Shown: in pieces, positions 14,270 to 22,440 of the stretch
How the letters are laid out: each line of letters opens with the position of its first letter
How positions within the stretch are numbered: position 1 is the stretch's first letter
Source: Candidatus Rifleibacteriota bacterium
Lineage (GTDB): Bacteria; Muiribacteriota; Ozemobacteria; Ozemobacterales; Ozemobacteraceae
Reading direction: 5' to 3'
NCBI GenBank assembly: GCA_012520995.1
Contig: JAAYNI010000031.1
Span: forward strand, 1 to 35,865
DNA: 35,865 bases
Translations under genes and position numbers: made by a program
Notes under the pieces: generated by a model
Database searches by the model: none
Told to the model about the DNA's origin: nothing
What the model saw: the letters and a program-made list of their open reading frames with translations, nothing else

Positions 14270-16105
14270 ATGAAGAATTTTTTACGCAAATTTTCAAGTA
14301 GCTGCTTTTTCATTTGTTTTGTGACAACTTGCTTTTTATCCGTTGCTTTTGTTGCTACAGCACAGAATAAAAACTTGAAAGCTTCTTCTGAACATCCTTC
14401 TGAGTCAGTTATACAGCAATTGATGAAAGAAGCTGGAAACTCTAATGGAAATTTGGCCACTCTTACCGGTAAAGCTGTGACTATATCTGAAAAAACCGGT
14501 TCGCCTGATGCGAATGTTTATATAGCGGCTTTAAATAAACTCAATAATTTAGACAGTGAAGCTTTAAGAAGACTCAAAGGTATAAATTACGAAGTTCTTC
14601 ATCCTATGTCCATATTGATAGCTTATACTGTTAAAGCTCAAATGCTTGATTTTTCAGACAGCTTGGAACTTGAGACAGCTTTTAGTTTGGCCTCTGACCT
14701 AAATCTGCCATTTATGTACAAAGAGCAGGTTGCCGCTCTTTCTTTGCCTCTCCCGGCTTATCTTGTTTTTGCTTTGTTGATGGCATTGGCTGCTTTTATT
14801 TTCTTTAAAACCTCTGCCTTTAAAGGCGGAGTCCCTTGGGTGATATTTACATTTTTCTACTTTGCGGGGATTCTGTCTTTTGCTTCGGCAAAGGGCGGAG
14901 ATTATTTTCTTAAGCAACTTATAGGTTTAAACGATCTTAATTTTGAATATTGGCTTGTCAGATTATTCTTCTTGAGCGTCATTTATTTTTTCTTTTGGAT
15001 GATTCCTTACGCATTCTTGTCGCGGCAAATTGGCAAGAAACGGCCTGTTATGAGTTATGAGTTCTATACCTCATACTTTGTGGGGTTTTCTTTTATAATG
15101 CTGGCTGTGGCGGTTTTGAGTTCTTTGGGCGGCAAGCTGATTTTTATTTCAGCAGCTCTCTTCTTGGCAATTTTACTTGTTCACAGTCTTTTATACAAAA
15201 AAAATGCCTCCCAGCCTTATGCTATAAGCCCAGTCTCAACTCCTAAGAGAGGAGTGCAGGTTTTCAGTAAGGCTAAAACTGCATCGGCAGCAGGAAGAGA
15301 AAGAATGTCTCCTCGAGAATTTGATTCCTCCTTTGAGGACTTGATGCGTAAATCTGAATATAAGTCTGCTTTGGTGCTTGCTCAAAGTTTTTTGCTAAAT
15401 GACAGCTCTCATTCAAACTTTTCTTTGGTTTATAAAATAGCTTCTTTTTATTTGCTTATGGATAAAGTTTCTTATGCCAGAGAACTTTGGAATAAATATT
15501 CAGCCAAAAGCAATATGAATGAAAAAGCGGCTAAGCTGAGAGGTTCGCTTTTTGAAATATCTTTAAAAGCTGCTTGCGGCAATTTTAAAGGATACGAGCT
15601 TTTGCTTGCTGATCTAGATCTGAATGCGGTTTCATTGTCTCCATTTGAAAAGTGGAGCTTGAAGATGTCCGAGGGCTATTCCAAGTATGCAAAAAAACAA
15701 TTCGCAGAAGCTTATAATGCTTTTTTCGCTGCTTCAAAATTGCCAGGCGTTTTACCGCTTGAACAATCAAAAGCCTTGACTTGGGCTGCTGAGGCTGTAT
15801 CGAAAACAGATCCTTCTCTTTTGGCTTCTTTGTTTAATCAAGTTTCAAAGATTAAGTGCGGCGACTATGGACTTTCTCACACTTTTGCATTGAGGGCGCT
15901 GACCGACGAAGCTTCCGCTAACCGTGAATCTGCATTGAATAATATAGCTGAATCTATTGTTTTGACTCCCGATAATTTGGTTTCTATTTTAATTTATTCA
16001 AGACTATGGGCGGCAGCGAGGAATTCTGAGAAGGTAATAGAGGCTTCGGCAAAGCTTGATTCTATGAGTTTTGTTAAGACGATTGTGGCGGAAATGCTTG
16101 TCTGA
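14270..16105 (+). CDS. Unrecognised multi-pass membrane protein with helical repeat C-terminus
   Basis: I do not recognise this 611-residue protein. It begins with a signal peptide or anchor (about residues 10-31, ending VATAQ), then a soluble helical part (to about 150). Five likely membrane segments follow between about 158 and 308 (for example LVFALLMALAAFIFF and WVIFTFFYFAGILSF). A basic linker (about 310-345) leads to a long helical C-terminal half with TPR-like spacing of Ala, Tyr and Leu (about 350-600). That layout suggests a scaffold facing the cytoplasm after an odd number of crossings. AGAGAGGA precedes the ATG. It is divergent from pgi and lies 119 bases before glgP, with a small hairpin after the stop. 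No catalytic motif is visible. Confidence 0.75.
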   Translation: MKNFLRKFSSSCFFICFVTTCFLSVAFVATAQNKNLKASSEHPSESVIQQLMKEAGNSNGNLATLTGKAVTISEKTGSPDANVYIAALNKLNNLDSEALRRLKGINYEVLHPMSILIAYTVKAQMLDFSDSLELETAFSLASDLNLPFMYKEQVAALSLPLPAYLVFALLMALAAFIFFKTSAFKGGVPWVIFTFFYFAGILSFASAKGGDYFLKQLIGLNDLNFEYWLVRLFFLSVIYFFFWMIPYAFLSRQIGKKRPVMSYEFYTSYFVGFSFIMLAVAVLSSLGGKLIFISAALFLAILLVHSLLYKKNASQPYAISPVSTPKRGVQVFSKAKTASAAGRERMSPREFDSSFEDLMRKSEYKSALVLAQSFLLNDSSHSNFSLVYKIASFYLLMDKVSYARELWNKYSAKSNMNEKAAKLRGSLFEISLKAACGNFKGYELLLADLDLNAVSLSPFEKWSLKMSEGYSKYAKKQFAEAYNAFFAASKLPGVLPLEQSKALTWAAEAVSKTDPSLLASLFNQVSKIKCGDYGLSHTFALRALTDEASANRESALNNIAESIVLTPDNLVSILIYSRLWAAARNSEKVIEASAKLDSMSFVKTIVAEMLV

Positions 16106-16120
16106 ATCTGCTTCGCAGAT
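16106..16120 (+). repeat. Short hairpin after the membrane-protein gene
   Basis: ATCTGC and GCAGAT flank a TTC triloop immediately after the stop codon at 16103-16105. No T-run follows, so it is a weak terminator at best. The same 6-bp-stem/triloop style recurs at 3738-3752 and 18792-18806. Confidence 0.4.
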
Positions 16121-16222
16121 ATAATTAGGCTTTCTTTAGGTATTTTGGAGAGATTGCTCTTGCGATTTTTGTCGTTTCATTGTATAAATGCGCGAACAAT
16201 AAAATCAGGAGGCCTAATTATA
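16120..16222 (+). promoter_or_regulatory. 11-bp inverted repeat flanking the glgP promoter and start
   Basis: TATAATTAGGC (16120-16130) is perfectly complementary to GCCTAATTATA (16212-16222). The right arm begins at the last base of the glgP ribosome-binding site (AGGAGG, 16207-16212) and ends two bases before the ATG. In a transcript reading through from the upstream gene it could fold and occlude initiation; as DNA it could be a paired operator. Confidence 0.4.
16160..16188 (+). promoter_or_regulatory. Sigma-70-type promoter of glgP
   Basis: TTGCGA (16160-16165), 17-base spacer, TATAAA (16183-16188). The predicted transcript starts near 16195, about 30 bases before the ATG. The -35 matches consensus at 4 of 6 positions and the -10 at 5 of 6. 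Confidence 0.5.
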
Positions 16223-16224
16223 GT

Positions 16225-18783
16225 ATGAAGCCTATTCACACATTTGTAGTAACTCCGACACTTCCCGAATCTCTAAAGCCCTTGGAAGCAATGGCCTACA
16301 ACCTTTGGTGGTGCTGGAACCCGGAAGCCACCTCCCTTTGGCGCAGAATGGCTCCGGAGGCATGGGAAGAGACATATCACAATCCTGTCAAAATGCTTGG
16401 AAGCATTTCGCAGGAATTAATCGTAGAACGTGCCGCTGATCCTGCCTTTATGGCAAATGTGAACAGAGTTTATGCCGACTTCCAAAACTATATGGATGAC
16501 GACCATACTTGGTATGCCAAGAAATATGGTAAAAGCGAACAGCCTGCTGTTGCTTATTTCTCGGCAGAATTTGGTCTTACTGAAAGCGTAAGACTCTACT
16601 CCGGCGGTCTTGGAATGCTTGCCGGTGATCATCTTAAGTCTGCGTCTGACCTGGGTGTTCCTTTGGTTGCAGTTGGACTTCTTTACAGAGTTGGTTATTT
16701 TAAGCAGAAACTTAATGCCGGTGGCTACCAACAAGAACTTTACCCAGAAAACGACTTTTTCAACATGCCAATTAAACCTGTGCTAGATGACGCAGGCAAA
16801 CAAATGAGAGTCAGTGTTGAAATGCCTGGCCGCCTTTTGAAGCTTCTGTTGTGGAAACTTCAGGTCGGCAGAGTTTCTCTCTACCTTTTGGACTCCGATA
16901 CTCCGGAAAATGCCCCTGGTGATCGCTGGATCACTCGCGAGCTTTATGGCGGCGATACTGAAACCCGCATAATGCAGGAAATCGTTCTCGGCATTGGTGG
17001 TCTTAGAGCTCTCCACGCACTTAATCTGCATCCCCGCGTTTATCACATGAACGAAGGTCACTCGGCTTTCTTGGCTATTGAAAGAATAGCTGTTTCTATG
17101 GCGAGACACAACATGAGCTTCCGTGAAGCTCTTGAATTAACCAGAGCAGGCAATATATTTACAACACACACTCCTGTTCCGGCAGGTATTGACGTGTTCA
17201 GCCGTGAACTCATGGAAAAATATTTCACGGATTACTATGGTAAACTGGGTATCAGCTGGCAAGAATTCCTCGATTTGGGCTGGCAGAAAAACACTCCAAA
17301 AGGTGACGGTTTCTCCATGGCAGTTTGTGCTCTCAATCTTTGCTGCGAAGCAAATGGCGTGAGCAAATTGCACGGCGAAGTTTCCAGAAAAATGTGGGCA
17401 GACCTCTATCCTAAAGTTCCTGCACAGGAAATCCCAATTAAATCAGTAACAAACGGTGTTCATACCGCTTCTTACGTTTCCAACGAAATGGCCGCTCTTT
17501 TTGATCGCTATTTGGGTCCGACTTGGCAGAACTGCGGGGAAGATTTCTCAGTTTGGGATGCTATAGAAAAAGTTCCTTCTGAAGAACTTTGGAGAACCCA
17601 CGAAAGAAGAAGAGAACGACTGGTAGCTTTCGCAAGAAAGAGACTGGAACAGCAGCTCAGAGACAGAAATGCTCCAGCTTCTGAAATAGCAAAAGCTCAG
17701 GAAGTTTTAAATCCTGAATGGCTGACAGTAGGTTTTGCCAGAAGATTTGCGACTTATAAACGTGCTACTTTGTTGTTCAAGGACAGAGAGCGCTTGATTA
17801 AGATTCTCTGCAATCCTGAAAGACCTATTCAGCTTGTAATAGCAGGCAAGGCTCACCCCAAAGATGAACCTGGCAAAAACTTCATCAAAGAGATAGTCAA
17901 ATATAGTTCTGACCCCGTATTGAGACGCCACATTGTCTTTATTGAAGACTATGATGTTGTTGTTGCCAGATACTTGGTCCAGGGCGTTGACGTATGGCTT
18001 AATAATCCCAGAAGACCTCAGGAAGCCAGCGGAACTTCAGGCATGAAAGCTTCTGCAAACGGCGTTCTTAATCTCTCCATACTTGACGGTTGGTGGGATG
18101 AAGGTTACAGCCCTGAAATCGGCTGGGCTATCGGCACCAGAGAAGTCTTTGATTCAACTGATTATCAAGACGAAGTGGAAGCCAACTCTCTCTACGAACT
18201 TTTGGAAAAAGAAGTTGCGCCTTTGTTCTACGATTTGTCGACTGACAATTTGCCCCGCAAGTGGATTGGCATGATGAAAGAAGCGATAAGACAAGTAGCT
18301 TCATACTTCAATACCAACCGAATGGTCGGCGAATACACAGATAGATTCTATGTCCCCTGCAATAACCGCTACTCTCATCTTTCTGAAAACAAGAGACAGG
18401 GAGCGAGAGAACTTGCGGCTTGGATTGACAATGTTAAACGTGTCTGGAAAGACGTTTCAATTCTTGAATTCCATGCTAATGGCAAGTCTTCTCATTCGGT
18501 AGGCGACACTGTAGAAGTTACTGCTAAGATCAACCTTTCTGAGCTTAAAGCTAACGATTTGTCAGTAGAGGTCTTCTATGGACCTATTCTTGAGCAGGAA
18601 GATCTTTCGGAAGGTGTAATTCTTCCTCTTAAGTCCGCAGGCGAAAAGAACGGCGTAGCTGTTTATGAAGGCGAGATTAAACTCGTTTCAAGCGGCAAGA
18701 TGGGCTTGGCCTTAAGAGTTGTGCCTCATCATGAAGATACGGTGCATCCTTTGTTGACAGGTCTTATTAAGTGGGCTAAATAA
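16225..18783 (+). CDS. glgP: Alpha-glucan (glycogen/maltodextrin) phosphorylase, DUF3417 type
   Basis: Releases glucose-1-phosphate from alpha-1,4-glucans with inorganic phosphate, using pyridoxal phosphate (family GT35). The 852 residues start with the DUF3417 region (PLEAMAYNLWWCWNPEATSLW) typical of the Thermus/Thermotoga-type enzymes. The PVAYFSAEFGLTESVRLYSGGLGMLAGDHLKSASD block and VYHMNEGHSAF follow. The PLP site EASGTSGMKASANG carries the lysine at about residue 608. The C-terminal 100 residues form an extra beta-rich domain (HSVGDTVEVTAKINLSELKANDLSVEVFYG). ATG 16225 follows AGGAGG at 12 bases; an upstream TTG at 16180 is within the promoter. The gene ends with a strong terminator and stands alone, facing a putative starch-binding esterase. 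Confidence 0.95.
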   Translation: MKPIHTFVVTPTLPESLKPLEAMAYNLWWCWNPEATSLWRRMAPEAWEETYHNPVKMLGSISQELIVERAADPAFMANVNRVYADFQNYMDDDHTWYAKKYGKSEQPAVAYFSAEFGLTESVRLYSGGLGMLAGDHLKSASDLGVPLVAVGLLYRVGYFKQKLNAGGYQQELYPENDFFNMPIKPVLDDAGKQMRVSVEMPGRLLKLLLWKLQVGRVSLYLLDSDTPENAPGDRWITRELYGGDTETRIMQEIVLGIGGLRALHALNLHPRVYHMNEGHSAFLAIERIAVSMARHNMSFREALELTRAGNIFTTHTPVPAGIDVFSRELMEKYFTDYYGKLGISWQEFLDLGWQKNTPKGDGFSMAVCALNLCCEANGVSKLHGEVSRKMWADLYPKVPAQEIPIKSVTNGVHTASYVSNEMAALFDRYLGPTWQNCGEDFSVWDAIEKVPSEELWRTHERRRERLVAFARKRLEQQLRDRNAPASEIAKAQEVLNPEWLTVGFARRFATYKRATLLFKDRERLIKILCNPERPIQLVIAGKAHPKDEPGKNFIKEIVKYSSDPVLRRHIVFIEDYDVVVARYLVQGVDVWLNNPRRPQEASGTSGMKASANGVLNLSILDGWWDEGYSPEIGWAIGTREVFDSTDYQDEVEANSLYELLEKEVAPLFYDLSTDNLPRKWIGMMKEAIRQVASYFNTNRMVGEYTDRFYVPCNNRYSHLSENKRQGARELAAWIDNVKRVWKDVSILEFHANGKSSHSVGDTVEVTAKINLSELKANDLSVEVFYGPILEQEDLSEGVILPLKSAGEKNGVAVYEGEIKLVSSGKMGLALRVVPHHEDTVHPLLTGLIKWAK

Positions 18784-18791
18784 TAGCAGTT

Positions 18792-18806
18792 TGAGCTTTC
18801 AGCTCA
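18792..18806 (+). repeat. Short hairpin after glgP
   Basis: TGAGCT and AGCTCA around a TTC triloop, a few bases after the glgP stop and ahead of the main terminator. It has the same small triloop design as the hairpin at 16106-16120. Confidence 0.4.
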
Positions 18807-18824
18807 GCTTTTAGAGAAAAATAG

Positions 18825-18881
18825 ACGATAACAGTTAAAACCAAGTTTATCGGACGAGATTTTGACTGTTATCGTTTTTTT
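18825..18881 (+). terminator. Intrinsic terminator of glgP
   Basis: ACGATAACAGTTAAAA (18825-18840) pairs with TTTTGACTGTTATCGT (18860-18875) over 16 bp with one G-T pair, followed by seven T. It ends the glgP transcript. Its right arm contains the TTG from which the small membrane-protein frame opens. Confidence 0.9.
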
Positions 18882-19128
18882 AATTTTAGCTTGTTGCTTT
18901 GCTTTTGCCCTTTTCGCTTCACAAGTGTTTTTCTGTAAGAGGCACGGGAGGGCTTTTTGGCGTGGAGCTTTGCCGCCAACGTTGCTAAAAAAATGGTTCC
19001 CTGAGGATAAAATCCTCATGGAACCGTTAGATTATGTTCAAGAATTAGCAGTTATGCTGTTTTTGCTCTCCAGCATGCTGTTGCCTGCAGGAGCTCTTTA
19101 CTTTATTATCAATTCATTCAGCGGCTGA
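18862..19128 (+). CDS. Possible small two-helix membrane protein
   Basis: An 88-codon frame whose product has an N-terminal hydrophobic helix (VIVFLILACCFAFALFASQVFF), a basic loop (CKRHGRAFWRGA) and a second hydrophobic helix near the end (AVMLFLLSSMLLPAGALYFII). Not recognised as a family. Against it: the only start is a TTG inside the glgP terminator, with no clear ribosome-binding site; part of the first helix arises from the T-rich terminator; and an opposite-strand terminator hairpin lies inside it. For it: the second half looks like real protein, and it fills otherwise empty space, ending 15 bases into the convergent esterase gene. Confidence 0.4.
   Translation: MTVIVFLILACCFAFALFASQVFFCKRHGRAFWRGALPPTLLKKWFPEDKILMEPLDYVQELAVMLFLLSSMLLPAGALYFIINSFSG
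18987..19025 (-). terminator. Intrinsic terminator of the htpG-esterase unit
   Basis: GGTTCC and TGAGGAT (18995-19008) pair with ATCCTCA and GGAACC (19012-19025), with one internal mismatch and an AAA loop. On the - strand the stem is followed by A and seven T. It lies about 90 bases beyond the esterase stop and inside the small + strand frame. Confidence 0.8.
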
Positions 19129-20256
19129 GAGAAGTCCGGATTGTTCTTCTTCCTTGCCTAGCAAATAAAGCATAGGTATGTGGAAGCGTTCTGCCCATGC
19201 TGTCTCTGTATGAATGGCCTTTTCGGCAAAATATCCGGCAAGGTTTTCCCCTTCTTCAAAGCCAAAACTTATGAGCAATTCCATCATGTCAAAGTAGGTT
19301 TTGGTAATGACTTCTTCGTATTCGCCTGTATCCAAATAAATTTTGGAATCAAATGGCAAATCTTTTGCATTTTCTTTGACATATTTGAAAACTCTGTCAT
19401 TTCCGCTTCTGGAAAAAGCGGAAGAGAAGCAGGCAGCCTTTTTGAAGTAATCGCTGTATTCCATAGCCATCTGAAATGACATGAGACCGCCCATTGATGA
19501 ACCGGCTATTACTCTGTCTTCAGCTTCTTTGCTGACATTGTAGTTTTTGTTGACATAGGGTATAACCTCGTTGACTATAAACTCTGCGTAAGCTCTGCCT
19601 TCGGAAGTGTAAAGATTCAGTTCTTGCATTCTTAAAGGCGAGTTGGGTATTCCCACTACTATAGTGTTTTTTATTAATCCGGCATTCATCAAGCTGGACA
19701 ATGTTTCATCAACCTTCCAGTCGGTGAGGGTATAGGATGTTTTGGGTTCAAAGAGGTTTTGCCCGTCATGCATATAAATTGTCATGAATGGCTCTGAAGT
19801 TTCAGAGTAGTTGTTTGGAAGCCATACAGCTATTGGACGTTTGTGACGCAGATTTCTGCATTCAAAATTGTCTATGGAGGTCAGTTGGCCTATAACAGGA
19901 TCTGACTCTACAAAGGTTTTATCCAGCCAGTCGTGAATTGTGATTTCTAAGGTTTGGTCATGTGAAAGCTTGAAAATCATGTTTTTGGGAGGCACCTGTC
20001 CAGGTGTTGTAATTGCCTGAGTTTGCCAATTGCCTCTTGTGATCTTCAGCTGTATTGCACTGTTTTTTCTTGCGTTGAACTCGGTGTAATAAGTTCCGTC
20101 AACTGCTTGGGTAAGCTTTTTGCCTGCAGGATCCCATTCTCCGAGCTCAAGAAGATTTCCTGTAAGGTATATTGAGTCCGTTTTTGGGGTGTCAGCGAGC
20201 AAATTTACGGTAAGTTTTACTCTGATTATTCCGCTGTGAATGTTGTGTTTGCTCAT
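19114..20256 (-). CDS. Esterase D-type hydrolase with N-terminal starch-binding-like domain
   Basis: Two domains. Residues about 5-110 resemble a CBM20/CBM48-like carbohydrate-binding fold (VKLTVNL...IYLTGNLLELGEWDPAGKKL...YYTEFNA...IQLKITRGNW). Residues about 125-375 are an alpha/beta hydrolase of the esterase D family (PF00756): PIAVWLPNNYSE, TIYMHDGQNLFE and the nucleophile elbow GSSMGG (Ser about 244). No signal peptide is present, so it is probably cytoplasmic. The substrate is unknown; de-esterification of modified alpha-glucans or sugar esters is a reasonable guess given glgP next door. ATG 20256 has AAGGA upstream; an in-frame GTG at 20277 overlaps the htpG stop. It follows htpG by 13 bases, and ends at the - strand terminator 18987-19025. 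Confidence 0.85.
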   Translation of the reverse strand: MSKHNIHSGIIRVKLTVNLLADTPKTDSIYLTGNLLELGEWDPAGKKLTQAVDGTYYTEFNARKNSAIQLKITRGNWQTQAITTPGQVPPKNMIFKLSHDQTLEITIHDWLDKTFVESDPVIGQLTSIDNFECRNLRHKRPIAVWLPNNYSETSEPFMTIYMHDGQNLFEPKTSYTLTDWKVDETLSSLMNAGLIKNTIVVGIPNSPLRMQELNLYTSEGRAYAEFIVNEVIPYVNKNYNVSKEAEDRVIAGSSMGGLMSFQMAMEYSDYFKKAACFSSAFSRSGNDRVFKYVKENAKDLPFDSKIYLDTGEYEEVITKTYFDMMELLISFGFEEGENLAGYFAEKAIHTETAWAERFHIPMLYLLGKEEEQSGLLSAAE

Positions 20257-20269
20257 TTTTGCTTTTTCC

Positions 20270-22246
20270 TTATTCACCTATGGCCTTTTCCATAAGATCT
20301 GTGACTATTTTGTTGACTTCTGAAGGATTGGATAATGTTCCGCCTTCCGCCAATACAGCCTGAGCATAAATCAGGTTTGAGAAATCTTTGATTCTGGGAT
20401 CTTCAGGATTTTTCTTGTAGAGTTCCAAGAGATTGTTCATTAGAGGATGTTCGGGGTTGAGTTCCAGAGAGCGTTTTGTCGGCTCGACCTTTTGGCCAGC
20501 TGCTTTCATAAGAGCTTCCATTCTAGGAGAAGTCTCATGAGCTGAGAGATTCAGGCAAGCCAAGGATGAAAGCATTTTTCCTGAGACTTTAACTTCTCTG
20601 ACGGAGTCTTTAAGGTTTTCTTGCAAGGCTGTCAGAAGATCTTTCATTTCTGCAGATTTTTCCTTAATTTCTTCTTCACGTTTTTTCTTATCTTCTTCGC
20701 TTCCTGTTTCTATTTCTGTTTTTGCCAAAGAAACCATCGGATGGTTTTTGTAGTTGGTAACATAGGTTGTCCAGACTTCATCGAATGAATCGGTCAGCAG
20801 AAGAACTTCATATCCTTTTTCTTTTGCTTTTTCTATGTGGGGACTGGATTTCAGGGTTTCTATGCTGTCACCGCTGAGATAGTAAATTTCTTTTTGCTCT
20901 TCAGGCATTCTTTCAATGTAAGAGTCCAAATTTGTTGGTTCGTCAACTGATTTGGTGGTATTGAAGAGCCCCAGTCTTAAAAGTTTTTCTTGATTTTCAT
21001 AGTCTCTGGTTATACCTATTTTAAGATTTCTGGAAAAGCTTTTGTAAAACTCATTATAAAGATCGTTTTCTTTTGTGAGCATTTCATAAAGGGTATCCAG
21101 GACTTTTCTTGTAAGAGTTTTTCTGATTACTTGAATATGTCTGTCTTCTTGGAGTATTTCTCTGGAAATGTTCAAAGACATGTCAGCAGAGTCTACAACG
21201 CCTTTTACAAAGTTCAGGTAGTCTGGAATAAGCTCTTTGCAGTCTTCCATTATGAAAACACGTTTTACATAAAGCTGAATTCCGCCTGGAGCATCGGGCA
21301 TGTAAGCCATTAGTCCCTGATGTTTGGGCAAGAAAAGTAAAGCCGAAAATGAGCCGGTGAGGCCTTCTACATTGAATCTGAACCATTTAAGAGGTTCCAT
21401 CCAGTCTGAGCTGATATGCCTGTAGAATTCTTTGTATTCTTCATCGGTGACTTCTGACTCTTTTTTCAGCCAGATTGCTTTCATAGAGTTCAAAGTTTCA
21501 TCATCTACAACAGTTTCGGGTTCAGTGTCTTTTATAACTTTTCCTTCCTCATCAGTTTTGGGATAGGTTCGTGTAGTTTTCATTTTAATGGGATAGGCTA
21601 CAAAGTCAGAGTAGCGTCTTACTATGGATTTTATTTCATATTCGTCTGTGAAATCTATCCAAGTTTCGGCTGAATCCGCATCGTCTTCGTCTTTGCTTTC
21701 GGGTTCACTCTTTAGATAAAGTTTGATGTCTGTGCCATTTGTTTCTTTTTCGGCTTCTTCTATGCTAAATGAATCTCCGCCTTCAGAAGTCCAAAGGTAG
21801 GCTTGTTCTTCTCCAGCTTTTTTTGTGAGGACTTCTACTTTTTTTGCCACCATGAAAGAAGAGTAAAATCCTAAGCCGAATTGTCCTATGAATTGTGATT
21901 TGTCTTCTTGAGAGCTTTTTATGGCTTTTAAGAATTCTTTAGTTCCAGACTTGGCGATGGTACCGAGAAAATCTATCAAATCTTCTTTGTTCATGCCTAT
22001 GCCATTGTCGCTGATAGTCAGTGCTTCATTTTCTTTGTCAGGTGTGAGCCTGATATGCAGATCTTCTGCAAGCGGTCTTAGTTTGTCGTCAGTCAAAGAC
22101 TGAAATCTTAGCTTGTCCAAAGCGTCGGAAGCGTTAGAGATGAGTTCGCGCAAAAATATTTCCTTCTTTGAATAAACTGCATTAACCATTAGATCCAGCA
22201 GCTGCTTTGTTTCAGTTTTGAAAGCGAATTGTGAATTTTTTGTCAT
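20270..22246 (-). CDS. htpG: Chaperone HtpG (Hsp90)
   Basis: A cytoplasmic ATP-dependent chaperone of the GHKL fold. The 658 residues show the nucleotide-binding motifs in order: ELISNASDALDKLRF, DNGIGM, GTIAKSGT and GQFGLGFYSSFMVA. The middle domain has LKWFRFNVEG and the arginine-containing LNISREILQ; the dimerisation domain is at the end. A charged acidic stretch (KSEPESKDEDDADSAE) is inserted between the N-terminal and middle domains, as in some bacterial and eukaryotic homologues. ATG 22246 has AGGAGG at 8 bases; the frame open to 22303 is an artefact of extension. No CIRCE element is seen upstream. The esterase gene follows directly. Confidence 0.96.
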   Translation of the reverse strand: MTKNSQFAFKTETKQLLDLMVNAVYSKKEIFLRELISNASDALDKLRFQSLTDDKLRPLAEDLHIRLTPDKENEALTISDNGIGMNKEDLIDFLGTIAKSGTKEFLKAIKSSQEDKSQFIGQFGLGFYSSFMVAKKVEVLTKKAGEEQAYLWTSEGGDSFSIEEAEKETNGTDIKLYLKSEPESKDEDDADSAETWIDFTDEYEIKSIVRRYSDFVAYPIKMKTTRTYPKTDEEGKVIKDTEPETVVDDETLNSMKAIWLKKESEVTDEEYKEFYRHISSDWMEPLKWFRFNVEGLTGSFSALLFLPKHQGLMAYMPDAPGGIQLYVKRVFIMEDCKELIPDYLNFVKGVVDSADMSLNISREILQEDRHIQVIRKTLTRKVLDTLYEMLTKENDLYNEFYKSFSRNLKIGITRDYENQEKLLRLGLFNTTKSVDEPTNLDSYIERMPEEQKEIYYLSGDSIETLKSSPHIEKAKEKGYEVLLLTDSFDEVWTTYVTNYKNHPMVSLAKTEIETGSEEDKKKREEEIKEKSAEMKDLLTALQENLKDSVREVKVSGKMLSSLACLNLSAHETSPRMEALMKAAGQKVEPTKRSLELNPEHPLMNNLLELYKKNPEDPRIKDFSNLIYAQAVLAEGGTLSNPSEVNKIVTDLMEKAIGE

Positions 22247-22440
22247 AATTTTAGCCTCCTGTTTTGGTTGCAATATTCTAGCCCTACCTTTGAACAAAGA
22301 CAAGCTCTTTTTATTTCCAATTCATGCTCTGAGAAACCAATAGAATATTTTCTCTTTTATAATTTCTTAATCTTTTAAAACTATTTATAAAATCTGTAGT
22401 ATTCTATTAAAACCCCAATATAATAATGAGGTACAACATT

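Noticed and set aside
16180-16224. TTG start 45 bases upstream for GlgP
   Set aside because: It lies inside the predicted promoter; ATG 16225 has AGGAGG and gives the family N-terminus.
22247-22303. N-terminal extension of HtpG
   Set aside because: ATG 22246 has a perfect ribosome-binding site and the known HtpG beginning; the extension covers the untranslated leader.
22247-22440. CIRCE or other known heat-shock operator before htpG
   Set aside because: No TTAGCACTC-N9-GAGTGCTAA match; only short TATTCTA/TAGAATA inverted pieces that could be chance in AT-rich DNA.
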